DNA of 64,000 nt from JAPOUP01 sp965203255 (GCA_965203255.1 OZ241882.1:6138001-6202000), one strand, 5' to 3'. Counted from the first letter of the stretch, positions 8,741-17,933 are shown. Translations and numbers: made by a program. The notes: generated by a model not told the origin, from the sequence alone.

Positions 8741-9753
8741 TGAATGCGTTGAGCGCATGCATACTCGGATGTAGCGGCCCCAGTCTCCTGCCTGATGAAA
8801 GGGTGTTTTTCGGCGATTCCCGGCCTTGGGGTTTCATTCTGTTCGCCCGTAACTGCGAAGAGCCAGACCAGATCCGTCGACTTGTCGCATCGTTGCGGGA
8901 TTCGGTTGGTCGGGATGCGCCCATACTGATCGATCAGGAAGGTGGTCGGGTCCAGCGCTTGCGGCAGCCACATTGGCGGCAATGGATGGCACCGCTGGAT
9001 CAGATCCTGCAGACAGGGGCCAAAGGCCCCCGAACCATGTATCTTCGTAGTCGGCTGATCGCCGAAGAACTGCATGCTCTGGGCATCGATGTGAATTGTT
9101 CTCCCTTGGCAGACATCGCCGGACCGGAAACACATCCATTCTTGAGAAACCGCTGCTACGGTATGGATGTGCAAACGGTTACGTCCGTGGCCCGGGCGGC
9201 GGCCGATGGGTTGATGGACGGAGGGGTTCTGCCAGTTCTGAAGCACATTCCAGGGCATGGTGGCGCAGTGGTCGATAGCCACGAACAACCGCCTGTCGTC
9301 GCAACACCTGCCCACAGACTCACGGCATGGGACTTCGCGCCGTTCAGGGCACTCCGCGACCTACCGATGGCAATGACTGGACATATCGTATTCTCAGCGC
9401 TTGACCCCGAAACCCCAACGACCTGTTCACCGACGATGATAGAGACCATCCGGGGCGAGATTGGTTTCGGAGGACTGCTGATAACTGACGACATCTCCAT
9501 GGGGGCGCTGCAAGGTGACCTAGCCGAAAAAAGCCGTCTGTCCCGAAGCGCGGGGTGCGATCTGGTTTTGCACTGCAATGGCGAAATCGACGAAATGCGT
9601 GTTGTTGCCGAAACCTGTGGGACATTGGATGGATTGGGTCGCAGACGGGCGAAGGCAGCTTTGAATCGGCGTTCGCAACCTGAAACGATTGACATTAATG
9701 CGGTGAAGTCGGAGCTTGATGAGGTGTTGAGTGGCAGCAGGGCTGATGGCTGA
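8740..9753 (+). CDS. nagZ: Beta-N-acetylhexosaminidase (GH3, murein recycling)
   Basis: Cytoplasmic glycoside hydrolase family 3 enzyme that removes N-acetylglucosamine from anhydro-muropeptides during cell-wall recycling. The 337-residue chain shows the family motifs: ILIDQEGGRVQRL near residue 65, VLKHIPGHGGAVVDSHEQPP near 166 (the His/Asp acid-base loop typical of NagZ) and LLITDDISMGAL near 250, which contains the nucleophile Asp. It overlaps the SPOR gene by one base and overlaps scpA by a few codons, indicating one operon. Confidence 0.93.
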   Translation: MNALSACILGCSGPSLLPDERVFFGDSRPWGFILFARNCEEPDQIRRLVASLRDSVGRDAPILIDQEGGRVQRLRQPHWRQWMAPLDQILQTGAKGPRTMYLRSRLIAEELHALGIDVNCSPLADIAGPETHPFLRNRCYGMDVQTVTSVARAAADGLMDGGVLPVLKHIPGHGGAVVDSHEQPPVVATPAHRLTAWDFAPFRALRDLPMAMTGHIVFSALDPETPTTCSPTMIETIRGEIGFGGLLITDDISMGALQGDLAEKSRLSRSAGCDLVLHCNGEIDEMRVVAETCGTLDGLGRRRAKAALNRRSQPETIDINAVKSELDEVLSGSRADG

Positions 9754-10534
9754 ACCGGACACTGGAAACGTCATGCGCATGGACGCACACCAAGTTGCGG
9801 ACAGGTTGATCGTTGATGTTGACGGGTTTGAAGGACCGCTCGACCTGCTGCTCACTTTGGCTCGAACCCAGAAAGTTGACCTGCGCGCGGTCTCGATTCT
9901 CGCGCTCGCCGAACAATATCTAGACTTCGTCAGGCGCGCAAAGGCGCTGCGTATCGAGTTGGCCGCGGACTATCTGGTTACCGCCGCCTGGCTTGCGTTC
10001 CTGAAGTCCCGTCTCCTGCTTCCACCCGAACCAACTGACTCAGGACCAGATGGGGAGGAACTCGCCGCCTATCTGGCATTTCAGCTTGAGCGCCTCCAGG
10101 CCATGCGGGATCGGGCCAGTCAGTTGATGGCGCGCGACCGGAAAGGGCAGGACTTCTTCGTGCGTGGCATTACCGAGGATGTAAACAGCGTCCGACAGGT
10201 TACCTATACGGCGACCATGTTGGACCTGATGCAAGCCTACGCCCGAGTCCGTACCAAAGACGAATTCCGCCCCTTTGTTGTGGATCGACACCGATTTCTC
10301 ACGCTGGAACAGGCGCTTGAGAGAATGCGGCCCTTGATTGGTCTCGCAGGCGACTGGACTGAACTGTCAGGCTATCTTCCGGAAGGCTGGGATACGGAGC
10401 CCGAGCTCAGGAAGTCCGCTACCGCTGCCACTTTCGCCGCCTCACTGGAACTCGTCAAGGAAGGCAGCATCGAGATCAGGCAGGCAGATACCTTTGCGCC
10501 AATCCAGATACGCAGGAAAGGTCCAGATGGTTGA
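9746..10534 (+). CDS. scpA: Segregation and condensation protein A
   Basis: Kleisin subunit of the SMC-ScpA-ScpB condensin, which compacts and segregates the nucleoid. The N-terminal kleisin domain is clear in VDGFEGPLDLLLTLARTQKV, followed by ILALAEQYLDFVRRA and the helical AADYLVTAAWLAFLKSRLLL. The C-terminal winged helix is around TFAASLELVKEGSIEI. The ATG at 9746 is chosen, with AGGG upstream; an in-frame GTG at 9731 would lengthen it by five residues. It overlaps the nagZ 3' end and scpB. Confidence 0.92.
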   Translation: MAEPDTGNVMRMDAHQVADRLIVDVDGFEGPLDLLLTLARTQKVDLRAVSILALAEQYLDFVRRAKALRIELAADYLVTAAWLAFLKSRLLLPPEPTDSGPDGEELAAYLAFQLERLQAMRDRASQLMARDRKGQDFFVRGITEDVNSVRQVTYTATMLDLMQAYARVRTKDEFRPFVVDRHRFLTLEQALERMRPLIGLAGDWTELSGYLPEGWDTEPELRKSATAATFAASLELVKEGSIEIRQADTFAPIQIRRKGPDG

Positions 10535-11147
10535 GAGAACCGAAGAAAGCCTCTTTGAAGCTCCTCCAATCCCGGAGCAGGAGCGAATGGCTGAAGCCAT
10601 TCTCTTCGCGTCCGCAGAGCCCGTGAGCGTCAACGAACTCAACGCACGTATGCCACATGGGTCCGATGCGGCGACCGCTTTGGCTGGACTGCGCGAACGC
10701 TATGAGGATCGGGGTGTGCATTTGGTCAAGGTCGGTGAGGCATGGGCGTTTCGGACGGCGCCGGATCTGGGATTCCTGATGCAGAGGGAACGGGTTGAGA
10801 CCCGAAAGCTCTCACGGGCGGCGATCGAGACCCTGGCGATAGTTGCCTATCACCAGCCTGTGACCCGGGCGGAAATAGAGGCCATACGAGGGGTTAGCGT
10901 CAGCCGAGGCACCGTGGACCAGCTGTTGGAACTGAACTGGATTCGCTTCGGGCGCCGAAAGAGGAGTCCGGGGCGTCCGGTCACGTTTGTCGTTACGGAT
11001 GAGTTTCTGGACCATTTCGGCATCGAGAGCCTGAAAGACCTCCCGGGGCTCAAGGATCTGCGAACGGCGGGACTGCTCGACAACCGACCTCCGCCGGGTC
11101 AACCATTGTCGACGGAAGCGGAGCAGTCCGAGCTGTTCGTTGATTGA
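10527..11147 (+). CDS. scpB: Segregation and condensation protein B
   Basis: Partner of ScpA in the SMC complex. The 206-residue protein contains two winged-helix domains; ERMAEAILFASAEPVSVNEL and LSRAAIETLAIVAYHQPVTR with AEIEAIRGVSVSRGTVDQLL are the standard family blocks. The start at 10527 overlaps the scpA stop by eight bases and has GGAAAGG upstream. The open frame extends further 5', but that part only mirrors scpA. In many Rhodobacterales tatABC follows; here nothing of that kind is seen and the next gene is convergent. Confidence 0.92.
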   Translation: MVERTEESLFEAPPIPEQERMAEAILFASAEPVSVNELNARMPHGSDAATALAGLRERYEDRGVHLVKVGEAWAFRTAPDLGFLMQRERVETRKLSRAAIETLAIVAYHQPVTRAEIEAIRGVSVSRGTVDQLLELNWIRFGRRKRSPGRPVTFVVTDEFLDHFGIESLKDLPGLKDLRTAGLLDNRPPPGQPLSTEAEQSELFVD

Positions 11148-11301
11148 CGGATCGAGATGGTTCTTCTGCATGTGAGATGGGGCTAGCCACTTGAACCAGA
11201 CGTCGCCCGGAAGCGTGTTGGCGGGCCTTTCTGTTTCTCGAAGTCAGGAACATCGGGTCTTCCAGCGAAGGCTGTGGTGTTTGTATTCGATAAAGGCTGG
11301 T

Positions 11302-12384
11302 TCATAATGTCCGAAAATGTTTGCTGAGCTTCAGGCCCTGGCCTTGATAACTTGATGAAATGTCGGACCCGTAGAGCCGCATCGGGCGCTCGGCCATACG
11401 TTCGTAGACGAGCCGGCCCACAACCTGCCCGTGTTCTAGAACGAATGGCGCTTCGTGGCATCGCACTTCCAGTACGCCCCGAGAACCGCTGCCTCCCGCC
11501 TCGGAATGACCGAAGCCCGGATCGAAGAATCCGGCATAGTGGACCCGAAACTCACCGACCATCGCAAGATATGGTGCCATCTCCGCAGCGTAGTCCGGGG
11601 GGATATGCACAGCCTCTCGACTTACCAGAATGTAGAATGCGCCAGGATCAAGAATGATCTTGTCCTCAGACGTCCGGATTTCCTCCCAATACTCCAGAGT
11701 ACCGTATTGTCCGGCTTGGTCCAGATCAATGACCGAAGTGTGGGGCTTGGCTCGGTAGCCAACCAGATCCGAATGGCTCGGCCTAAGGTCGACGGAGAAG
11801 CCGAGCCCATTGCCGATCACAGCTTGCCCGTCCACGAGTCGAACGGCCTTATGTAGTTCGCTCAGTTCACGATCAGTCAGCAGGGCTTTGCCCTTTCGGA
11901 ACCGAATCTGGTTCAATCGGTTTCCGGTTCTCACAAGCACCGAAAAGCTGCGTGGGCAGATTTCAGCATAGAGAGGTCCATTGTACCCTTCACGAATCTG
12001 GTCGAACTCCACTCCGCCATCGGTGATGGTCCGCGTCAACAGATCCAGACGCCCGGTGGAGGATTTCGCGTTCGCAACAGCGTGTATGGAATCAGGCAGT
12101 GCGAGGCGTTCCATCAAGGGAACCACGTAAACGCAGCCCTTCTCAAGCACTGCACCGTTCGATAGGTCGATGCGGTGCATTTCGAATTCTATCAGTCGGT
12201 CGGCGACTTTCCTGTCGGAACCGGCAAGAAACGAAGCCCGAACCCGATAGGCCACTGAACCGAGTCTCAAGTCAAGTGAAGCGGGTTGGATCTGAATTGG
12301 GTCAATGGAAACGTCGGCGGCTATTTCTCCGCGCGCAACCATCGACTCGAGTTCCTGGCTTGGAAGAACCCCGGAGCCCAGCAT
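11302..12384 (-). CDS. dcd: 2'-deoxycytidine 5'-triphosphate deaminase, long alphaproteobacterial form
   Basis: Deaminates dCTP to dUTP in pyrimidine deoxynucleotide synthesis. At 360 residues it is about twice the length of the E. coli Dcd and corresponds to the long form found in Alphaproteobacteria, in which two dUTPase-fold halves occur in tandem. QPASLDLRLGSVAYRVRAS near residue 33 and AKSSTGRLDLLTRTITDGGV near residue 106 belong to the first half; VGEFRVHYAGFFDPGFGH and VLEVRCHEAPFVLEHGQVV belong to the second and hold the conserved nucleotide-binding strands. The gene is downstream of tRNA-Pro, separated by a hairpin, and convergent with scpB. Confidence 0.9.
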   Translation of the reverse strand: MLGSGVLPSQELESMVARGEIAADVSIDPIQIQPASLDLRLGSVAYRVRASFLAGSDRKVADRLIEFEMHRIDLSNGAVLEKGCVYVVPLMERLALPDSIHAVANAKSSTGRLDLLTRTITDGGVEFDQIREGYNGPLYAEICPRSFSVLVRTGNRLNQIRFRKGKALLTDRELSELHKAVRLVDGQAVIGNGLGFSVDLRPSHSDLVGYRAKPHTSVIDLDQAGQYGTLEYWEEIRTSEDKIILDPGAFYILVSREAVHIPPDYAAEMAPYLAMVGEFRVHYAGFFDPGFGHSEAGGSGSRGVLEVRCHEAPFVLEHGQVVGRLVYERMAERPMRLYGSDISSSYQGQGLKLSKHFRTL

Positions 12385-12402
12385 AGTGCCTCCAAATTGA
12401 AG

Positions 12403-12421
12403 GCGCCCTCCGCCAGGGCGC
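12403..12421 (-). terminator. Hairpin between tRNA-Pro and dcd, likely terminator
   Basis: A perfect 7-bp stem (GCGCCCT with AGGGCGC) and a 5-base loop lie 13 bases beyond the tRNA 3' end. The following minus-strand bases are moderately T-rich (CTTCAATTT). It probably ends tRNA transcription, with dcd read from a promoter in or after it. Confidence 0.45.
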
Positions 12422-12434
12422 GGGCGGTGTCTTT

Positions 12435-12511
12435 TGGTCGGGCTAGCAGGACTTGAACCTGCGACCTTCCGTCCCCCAGACGGATGCGCTACCAGACTGC
12501 GCCATAGCCCG
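12435..12511 (-). tRNA. tRNA-Pro (anticodon GGG)
   Basis: A full cloverleaf can be drawn on the minus strand. The acceptor arm is CGGGCTA with TAGCCCG, and the D arm is GCGC/GCGC. The anticodon stem TCCGT/ACGGA encloses the loop CTGGGGG with anticodon GGG, and the T arm is GCAGG-TTCAAGT-CCTGC. A discriminator A and an encoded CCA follow. It reads CCC (and CCU by wobble) proline codons. Confidence 0.95.
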
Positions 12512-12572
12512 ACACGGATGTCTCTCTATCAGAGTGTTGCCTCACAAGGCAAGGGCGGTGAGTCGTCGCTTG

Positions 12573-13397
12573 CTAGGATTGGTCCTCAACAGATCGTTGG
12601 GAGGCGGGGCCCATTCGGTTTCGGAGCGCAAGAAGTCTGCTGTAGATATCGAGAATTGCGTCGTAAGTCTCCAATTTGGCGGTGTCGCCATCTGGTGCGC
12701 TCCGATTGGTATCGGCAGGGCGTATGGAGTCCTCCTGCCCAGATCTGGTTCCGGCGCCTGCGATGCCCTCGATCGTCTTGTGCGCATCCTGGTCCGTCTC
12801 AGCGCTAGGTGGCGGCGAAGCTGATTCCTCCACATGACTTCCCGGTGGATGGGAGCGGTCCGCGAGTTCGCGGCTTCCCGCTTCGTTGGTCTCCGCCGAA
12901 GCTATGTTCGTTTCTTCCCTGGCCGCAGTTCCGGTGATTGTCGGTGCACGGGACACGGTTGACGGTTCCGGTTCATCTGCGGCCGACTTGGCCGTGTGTC
13001 CCTTGGTTCCCGAGGTCTCTGGGTCTTCAGGTTGGGATCTGTCATTCCCAATGGGGGAGGTTACGGCCAGATCCTGTGAATCCGAGACCGTAGAGCTAGC
13101 CTCATTCTCCTTGATCTGACTATCGGAAACCGACGCCAGTGCCGCGACCGACCCAACACCTTGTTCGCGGAGAATTTTCTGCACACCGCGAATTGTCATG
13201 CCATCGTCGTGAAGGAGTTTCCTGATTCCTCCGAGAAGCGCCATATCGGAAGGTCTATAGTATCTACGTCGGCCTGCCCGCTTTATCGGCCGGATCTGGG
13301 AGAATCTACTTTCCCAGAAACGCAGGACATGTGTTGGAACACCAAGCCAATCGGCGACTTCGCTGATGGTACGCAAAGCGTCGCGCGATTTCTCCAT
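12573..13397 (-). CDS. MerR-family regulator downstream of ihfA
   Basis: A 274-residue protein with an N-terminal MerR-type helix-turn-helix (residues 9-80: RTISEVADWLGVPTHVLRFW, then RFSQIRPIKRAGRRRYYRP). The remainder is a long, Ser/Thr/Glu-rich, probably disordered tail without recognisable effector domain. A MerR-like gene of this kind directly after ihfA is a standing feature of many Alphaproteobacteria, but its target is unknown. It is separated from ihfA by only 12 bases and is likely co-transcribed with it. Confidence 0.85.
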   Translation of the reverse strand: MEKSRDALRTISEVADWLGVPTHVLRFWESRFSQIRPIKRAGRRRYYRPSDMALLGGIRKLLHDDGMTIRGVQKILREQGVGSVAALASVSDSQIKENEASSTVSDSQDLAVTSPIGNDRSQPEDPETSGTKGHTAKSAADEPEPSTVSRAPTITGTAAREETNIASAETNEAGSRELADRSHPPGSHVEESASPPPSAETDQDAHKTIEGIAGAGTRSGQEDSIRPADTNRSAPDGDTAKLETYDAILDIYSRLLALRNRMGPASQRSVEDQS

Positions 13398-13409
13398 TAC
13401 ACAGGCATC

Positions 13410-13712
13410 CTAACAATCGGTTGCCGCCGCAATTCGTCTCTTGACCTGATGGGAGAAGCGGATGCCCAAAACCCGGCGCGGTGAGATTTCCACTTCCACA
13501 CCTGTCTTTGGGTTGCGACCCACTCTGGCTTTCTTGCTGCGCACCGAGAAAGTCCCAAACGTGGAAATCTTCACCGACTCACCATCGACAAGTGCGTCAG
13601 AAATATGGCCAAGCACGCTTTCCACGAGTTGGCTCGCTTCGTTATTCGACACACCTAGTTCTCGGACCACTGCTTCGCTCAGATCCATACGGGTTAGACT
13701 CTTCTCGCTCAT
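13410..13712 (-). CDS. ihfA: Integration host factor subunit alpha
   Basis: DNA-bending nucleoid protein of the HU/IHF family that works as a heterodimer with IHF-beta. The 100-residue sequence includes the signature KISTFGTFSVRSKKARVGRN and the Pro-containing arm GRNPKTGVEVEISPRRV that intercalates into DNA. AGGAGG precedes the ATG. The gene lies between fabH and the merR-like gene, the usual alphaproteobacterial order. Confidence 0.96.
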   Translation of the reverse strand: MSEKSLTRMDLSEAVVRELGVSNNEASQLVESVLGHISDALVDGESVKISTFGTFSVRSKKARVGRNPKTGVEVEISPRRVLGIRFSHQVKRRIAAATDC

Positions 13713-13801
13713 GGGTCCTCCTTGGGTCGATACGCAACAAGACGATTCATTGGATTTCGCCTAGTTTGCAATGTTGGGTCTCCCTTTGGCAAGCAGTATG
13801 C

Positions 13802-14773
13802 TTACCAACGAAGGACAACCGCCCCCCACGCCAGTCCGCCTCCAATGGCTTCGGTCAGCACCAGATCACCCTTCTGGATCCTGCCATTGGATACGCCGAC
13901 TGACAAAGCCAAGGGTATTGAGGCGGCGGAAGTGTTGCCGTGGTCCTGAACCGTTACGATGACATCATCCATCGAATGGCCCAATCTCTGTGCTGTCGCC
14001 CTGATGATTCGCAAGTTGGCTTGGTGCGGAACGATCCAATCGATGTCCTTCTCCTCCAGTCCAGTCTTGGCAATGGCCGTTCTCGCGGTTGCCGCCAGTT
14101 TTTCGACCGCGTGACGGAAGACCTCCTTACCCTGCATTCTCAAGTGGCCAATGGAGCCAGTGGCGACGCCACCGTCCACATAGAGAATATCACGGAATCG
14201 GCCATCTGAGTTCAGGTCGGTAGAGAGAATGCCACGGTCATCACCGTTCCCGTCGATTTCCATTGCCTCAAGTAACACAGCGCCAGCGCCGTCTCCAAAC
14301 AGGACACAGGTGGAGCGATCGGTCCAGTCCATGATGCGACTGAAGGTTTCCGCTCCAATTACGATTACACGGTCAGCCTGACCGGAGGCTATCAAAGCGT
14401 TGGCGTTAGCTAGGGCATAGATGAATCCTGCGCAGACGGCCTGGACATCGAAGGCAAAGCCATGCGTCATCCCGAGATGGGCCTGTACCATCGTGGCGGC
14501 GGACGGGAACGTCAGATCTGCCGTAGAGGTTGCCAGTACTATGGCATCGACATCCTCGACAGATAGCTCTGCATTTTGAAGTGCCGCCCTCGCGGCCCGC
14601 ACGGCAAGTTCAGACGTGCCCTGGCCATCGGCGGCGAAGTGGCGACGCTCAATTCCAGTACGGGACCGGATCCACTCGTCCGTGGTATCAAGGGTGTCCT
14701 CGAACTCATGATTGGGAACCAAACGTTCAGGCAGGTAGTGCCCAACCCCCCGAACGATCGCACGCCTTTTCAT
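13802..14773 (-). CDS. fabH: 3-oxoacyl-[acyl-carrier-protein] synthase III
   Basis: Condenses acetyl-CoA with malonyl-ACP to start fatty acid synthesis. The 323-residue chain has the catalytic triad of the family: Cys114 in VQAVCAGFIYAL, His in IVPHQANLRII (about residue 250), and Asn in DHGNTSAASIPLAL (about residue 280). The terminal GGGLAWGAVVLRW is typical. It overlaps plsX by four bases (ATGA), which indicates translational coupling in the order yceD-rpmF-plsX-fabH-ihfA. Confidence 0.96.
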   Translation of the reverse strand: MKRRAIVRGVGHYLPERLVPNHEFEDTLDTTDEWIRSRTGIERRHFAADGQGTSELAVRAARAALQNAELSVEDVDAIVLATSTADLTFPSAATMVQAHLGMTHGFAFDVQAVCAGFIYALANANALIASGQADRVIVIGAETFSRIMDWTDRSTCVLFGDGAGAVLLEAMEIDGNGDDRGILSTDLNSDGRFRDILYVDGGVATGSIGHLRMQGKEVFRHAVEKLAATARTAIAKTGLEEKDIDWIVPHQANLRIIRATAQRLGHSMDDVIVTVQDHGNTSAASIPLALSVGVSNGRIQKGDLVLTEAIGGGLAWGAVVLRW

Positions 14774-15891
14774 TTCATGGTGCCGTTTCCGGATTTAGCG
14801 TCAGACGAAGCTTGGCGCACAATCGTTGCGGATGCAACCCGTGCGGCGATGCGCTGGCTGAAATTGGATCTGGCGAGGTCAAAGGCAAGTTTCACAGCTG
14901 CTGCGGTTCCCTTGGCATCGGCGCCACCGTGGCTCTTCACCACCGTGCCGTTAAGTCCCAGAAAAACACCGCCGTTCACGCGTCTGGGGTCGATGCGATT
15001 GCGCAGGCGGTTAAGCGACGTGTAAGCAATCAGTGCGGCGACCCGCGACAATGGGGTGGCTGCAAACGCTGCCCTGAGGAACTCGCGGATTTGCTCGGCT
15101 GTACCTTCGGCTGTCTTCAGGGCTATGTTACCGGTGAAGCCGTCGGTAACTATGACGTCGACCCGGGCTGAGGGAATGTCGCTGCCCTCGACGAATCCAA
15201 TATAGTCGAATTCACCGGCTGGCGCGGCAGACGCGATCAGATCATTGGCGGTCTTCAGTTCCGCCCGACCCTTATGCTCCTCAGTGCCCACATTCAGTAG
15301 CCCAACTCGAGGACGAACCAACTCAAGACCATTGCGGGCATAGGATGTGCCCATCAGTGCGAACTGTAGGAGGTCGTCCGCATCAGCGCGGACGTCGGCG
15401 CCGACATCGAGCATGATGTTGAAGCCATCCTTATCGCGCCTCGGCCAAAGACAGGCGATTGCGGGTCTATTGATGCCGTCAAGCTTACGGAGGCGCATCA
15501 TGCTGACAGCCATTAGGGCACCGGTGTTCCCACAGCTGACGCAGACCTCGGCTTCGCCGTTCCGGACCGAGTCGATCGCCGACCACATTGAAGTGTTCTG
15601 CCCGTTGCGCATTACATGGGAGGGCTTTGCGTCCATGGTTACGGTTCGGTCGGAATGGCGCACTGTACATCGACCCGAAAGCAGCTTGCGCCTGGAGACC
15701 AGACGTTCAAGTTCGTCTCCAGATCCATGCAGAATGAACCCGATTCGATCCGTGCTGCGGGCAAACCGAGCGCAACCGGCCACGACCGCAGCAGGCCCGC
15801 GGTCTCCTCCCATCGCATCTACCGAGACGATTATTCGGCTGGCGCTTTCAGCGCCTCCGCCCTCTGCAGGAATGACGGTCGATGCTGGCAT
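14770..15891 (-). CDS. plsX: Phosphate acyltransferase PlsX
   Basis: Converts acyl-ACP to acyl-phosphate, the first acyl donor for phospholipid synthesis, at the inner face of the membrane. The 373-residue protein opens its domain with IIVSVDAMGGDRGPAAVVAG, followed by GSGDELERLVSRR, SMWSAIDSVRNGEAEVCVSC with GNTGALMA, and IVTDGFTGNIALKTAEGTAE, all conserved PlsX blocks. It overlaps fabH and follows rpmF. Confidence 0.95.
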   Translation of the reverse strand: MPASTVIPAEGGGAESASRIIVSVDAMGGDRGPAAVVAGCARFARSTDRIGFILHGSGDELERLVSRRKLLSGRCTVRHSDRTVTMDAKPSHVMRNGQNTSMWSAIDSVRNGEAEVCVSCGNTGALMAVSMMRLRKLDGINRPAIACLWPRRDKDGFNIMLDVGADVRADADDLLQFALMGTSYARNGLELVRPRVGLLNVGTEEHKGRAELKTANDLIASAAPAGEFDYIGFVEGSDIPSARVDVIVTDGFTGNIALKTAEGTAEQIREFLRAAFAATPLSRVAALIAYTSLNRLRNRIDPRRVNGGVFLGLNGTVVKSHGGADAKGTAAAVKLAFDLARSNFSQRIAARVASATIVRQASSDAKSGNGTMK

Positions 15892-15915
15892 CCGTCCGTA
15901 AGCGTTGCACGCAGT

Positions 15916-16122
15916 CTACGTGAGGTCGTCGTCGAGGTCCATGTCGACGTCGACAGGCACAATCTCGCGGTCGTCATAGTGTCCACAGGCCGGACAAATA
16001 TGATGGGGTCGTTTGAACTCACCACAGTTCGTACATTCAACTAGATTTGCACCAATCAGGGCATGGTGGCTACGGCGCATGTTGCGGCGTGATCTGGTTA
16101 CCTTGTTCTGGGGGACAGCCAT
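15916..16122 (-). CDS. rpmF: 50S ribosomal protein L32
   Basis: Small ribosomal protein of 68 residues. It begins MAVPQNKVTRSRRNMRRSHH, the canonical L32 start, and contains a zinc-ribbon-like pair CTNCGEF and CPACGHYDD. The open frame runs 18 residues further upstream, but ATG 16122 matches the family start. It sits between yceD and plsX, a very common bacterial order that links translation and membrane lipid synthesis. Confidence 0.95.
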   Translation of the reverse strand: MAVPQNKVTRSRRNMRRSHHALIGANLVECTNCGEFKRPHHICPACGHYDDREIVPVDVDMDLDDDLT

Positions 16123-16413
16123 GTCGTTTCCTTGTCTGCGCTGGGCGGCCGTCCAGATGCATGGTTCGCACGCCAATTGCCAAAATGCGTTCCCATTGGA
16201 AGGCGCACGATCCGCCTATCCAATGGACGCCCGGAAAATAATGGGATCAGTTCCATGCGCAAGGGGATTCTATCTCTAGATTGAGCAGAATTCCTGATGT
16301 TCCTTCGTCGGGTACCTATAGCCGGGCATTCCGCCACGCAATGGACGCGGAGAATTCGCAGCAGCGAAAGTCTTCGGTCATTCTTACGGCTGGAAGTGAG
16401 TCCTTCCCCATTG

Positions 16414-16968
16414 TCAGTTATCGGTCTTCGATGCTTGAGTCCTCAGCTTCGCAAGACTGGCAAAGGGTTTCATCGCAATGTCGTCCAGCGGGACAGTGTT
16501 GGCTGGAGCGTAGCATGCCTCGAATGGACCGACGTCCTCAACACGTGGGTAAGGCGGCAGAGCCAGCGCCAGTTCTTCGATCAGGACCGCTCCAATGTCC
16601 AATTCGGCGGAAATCGGTTCGATGCTATCGTCCGAATCCATCTCCGCCTCATCGACCTTGGACAGATCGGGGGCATTCGCGACGTATTTTCTTGTGACCG
16701 GTTCATTGATTCGAGTTACAACTGGCTCAAGGGTGACGACGCAATCCTGTGTTACAGTTGCACCCAGTTCCGCCTCCAGGCACCAATCGCCATCATCCAA
16801 CCGTTCAATCTGGCCTGCCAGCCTGAGTTTGCGCAGTTTTGAAACTCCCAGCATCCTGGCAATGGACTCGTTCTCCCTGCTGTCGGGTTCTGCATCGAAT
16901 CTGTGTGATTGACCCGCTGGAAGCTCGGCCAGCCGCATAACATATTCAAACGGTGTGGCAGCTCCCAT
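16414..16968 (-). CDS. yceD: YceD/DUF177 family protein
   Basis: A 184-residue member of the DUF177 (YceD, Duf177/Rrp) family, associated with 23S rRNA and ribosome assembly and almost always upstream of rpmF. Features: RMLGVSKLRKLRLAGQIERL, the conserved core AELGATVTQDCVVTLEPV and the acidic DEAEMDSDDSIEPI, with a C-terminal block ELALALPPYPRVE. The ATG at 16968 starts MGAATPFEYVMRLAELPAGQ, the usual beginning; the open frame reaches 17139 but would then run under the divergent bamE promoter and start. Confidence 0.88.
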   Translation of the reverse strand: MGAATPFEYVMRLAELPAGQSHRFDAEPDSRENESIARMLGVSKLRKLRLAGQIERLDDGDWCLEAELGATVTQDCVVTLEPVVTRINEPVTRKYVANAPDLSKVDEAEMDSDDSIEPISAELDIGAVLIEELALALPPYPRVEDVGPFEACYAPANTVPLDDIAMKPFASLAKLRTQASKTDN

Positions 16969-17049
16969 GGTGGTTTCCAATCTTGAACACCGATCTTTCC
17001 TTCTGTATCCCGGATAAGGGGTTGGCCAGGGCATCGCAAGAGGGACGAA

Positions 17050-17508
17050 ATGGGCAGGATACCAACGTTGATTGGGCGAAGACTTATCCCACTCCTGCTG
17101 CTCGCGGCGGTCGCGTGCAGTAACGTTGACCGTAAGCATGGCTATATTCCACCTCCGGAAGAGCTGGAACTGATCATAGTGGGGGTTGATACAAAGGAAT
17201 CAGTCGCGATTTCAGTCGGCCGACCATCGGTTGCGGGAATTCTGTCTGAAGGTGGATGGTACTATGTGGAAAGCCGTTTTCGTGCATACGGGTTTCGCGA
17301 GCGCGCCGAGATAGATCGCGAGGTCGTTGCGGTTTCCTTCGATACAGATGGTGTGGTTGAGAATATCGAGAGATTTGGCCTTGAGGATGGTCGGATCATA
17401 GCCTTGTCCCGTCGCGTGACCGAGAGCAACATCAAGGGCGTGAGTTTCCTGAGGCAGCTATTCGGGAACATCGGCAACTTTGCGGCCGAGGAGGTTCTGA
17501 ACAACTGA
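17050..17508 (+). CDS. bamE: Outer-membrane assembly lipoprotein BamE (SmpA/OmlA)
   Basis: Small lipoprotein of the BAM outer-membrane protein insertion complex. The 152-residue precursor has a signal peptide with a lipobox ending LAAVAC, so Cys23 would be lipidated and the mature protein anchored in the outer membrane. The mature part contains the SmpA/OmlA core: VGVDTKESVAISVGRPSVAG and GGWYYVESRFRAYGFRERAE. It is divergent from yceD, as in many Rhodobacterales. Confidence 0.9.
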   Translation: MGRIPTLIGRRLIPLLLLAAVACSNVDRKHGYIPPPEELELIIVGVDTKESVAISVGRPSVAGILSEGGWYYVESRFRAYGFRERAEIDREVVAVSFDTDGVVENIERFGLEDGRIIALSRRVTESNIKGVSFLRQLFGNIGNFAAEEVLNN

Positions 17509-17537
17509 CGACCAGATACAAGGTGCATTGAAACGTG

Positions 17538-17933
17538 TCAGTCTTCCTCCGGCCTGAACTTGAGCGCAACGCCATTGATGCAGTACCTGAGCCCGGTGGG
17601 TTGCGGCCCGTCGGCGAAAACATGGCCAAGGTGGGCTTCGCAGCGATTGCAATGTACTTCCGTTCGCCGCCTGAACAGAGAGTTGTCGGCTTTTTCTCCG
17701 ATGAGTTCGGGAGCTTTGGGCTGGTAGAACGAGGGCCAGCCAGTACCGGACTCAAACTTGTGGGCTTTGTCGAACAGGTCCGCCCCGCAGCAGACACAGG
17801 TGAAGGTGCCGGATCCCTCCGGGAAATCCTCGTGGGTGCCAGGTCGCTCTGTCGCTTCTTTACGGGTCACCCGATAGGCAAGGTCATCCAACTGTTCACG
17901 CCATTCGGCATCAGACTTAAGGATTTTCTCCAT
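17538..17933 (-). CDS. msrB: Peptide-methionine (R)-S-oxide reductase
   Basis: Repairs the R form of methionine sulfoxide in proteins. The 131-residue cytoplasmic enzyme has both zinc-binding cysteine pairs (CVCCGADLF and CNRCEAHLGHVF), the FESGTGWPSFYQP substrate loop and the catalytic Cys in RYCINGVAL. No signal peptide is seen. It converges on bamE with only about 30 bases between the two stops. Confidence 0.95.
   Translation of the reverse strand: MEKILKSDAEWREQLDDLAYRVTRKEATERPGTHEDFPEGSGTFTCVCCGADLFDKAHKFESGTGWPSFYQPKAPELIGEKADNSLFRRRTEVHCNRCEAHLGHVFADGPQPTGLRYCINGVALKFRPEED

Noticed and set aside
11205..11230. GCCCG/CGGGC hairpin with T-rich tail after scpB
   Set aside because: Only a 5-bp stem with a 12-base loop; too weak to call a terminator.
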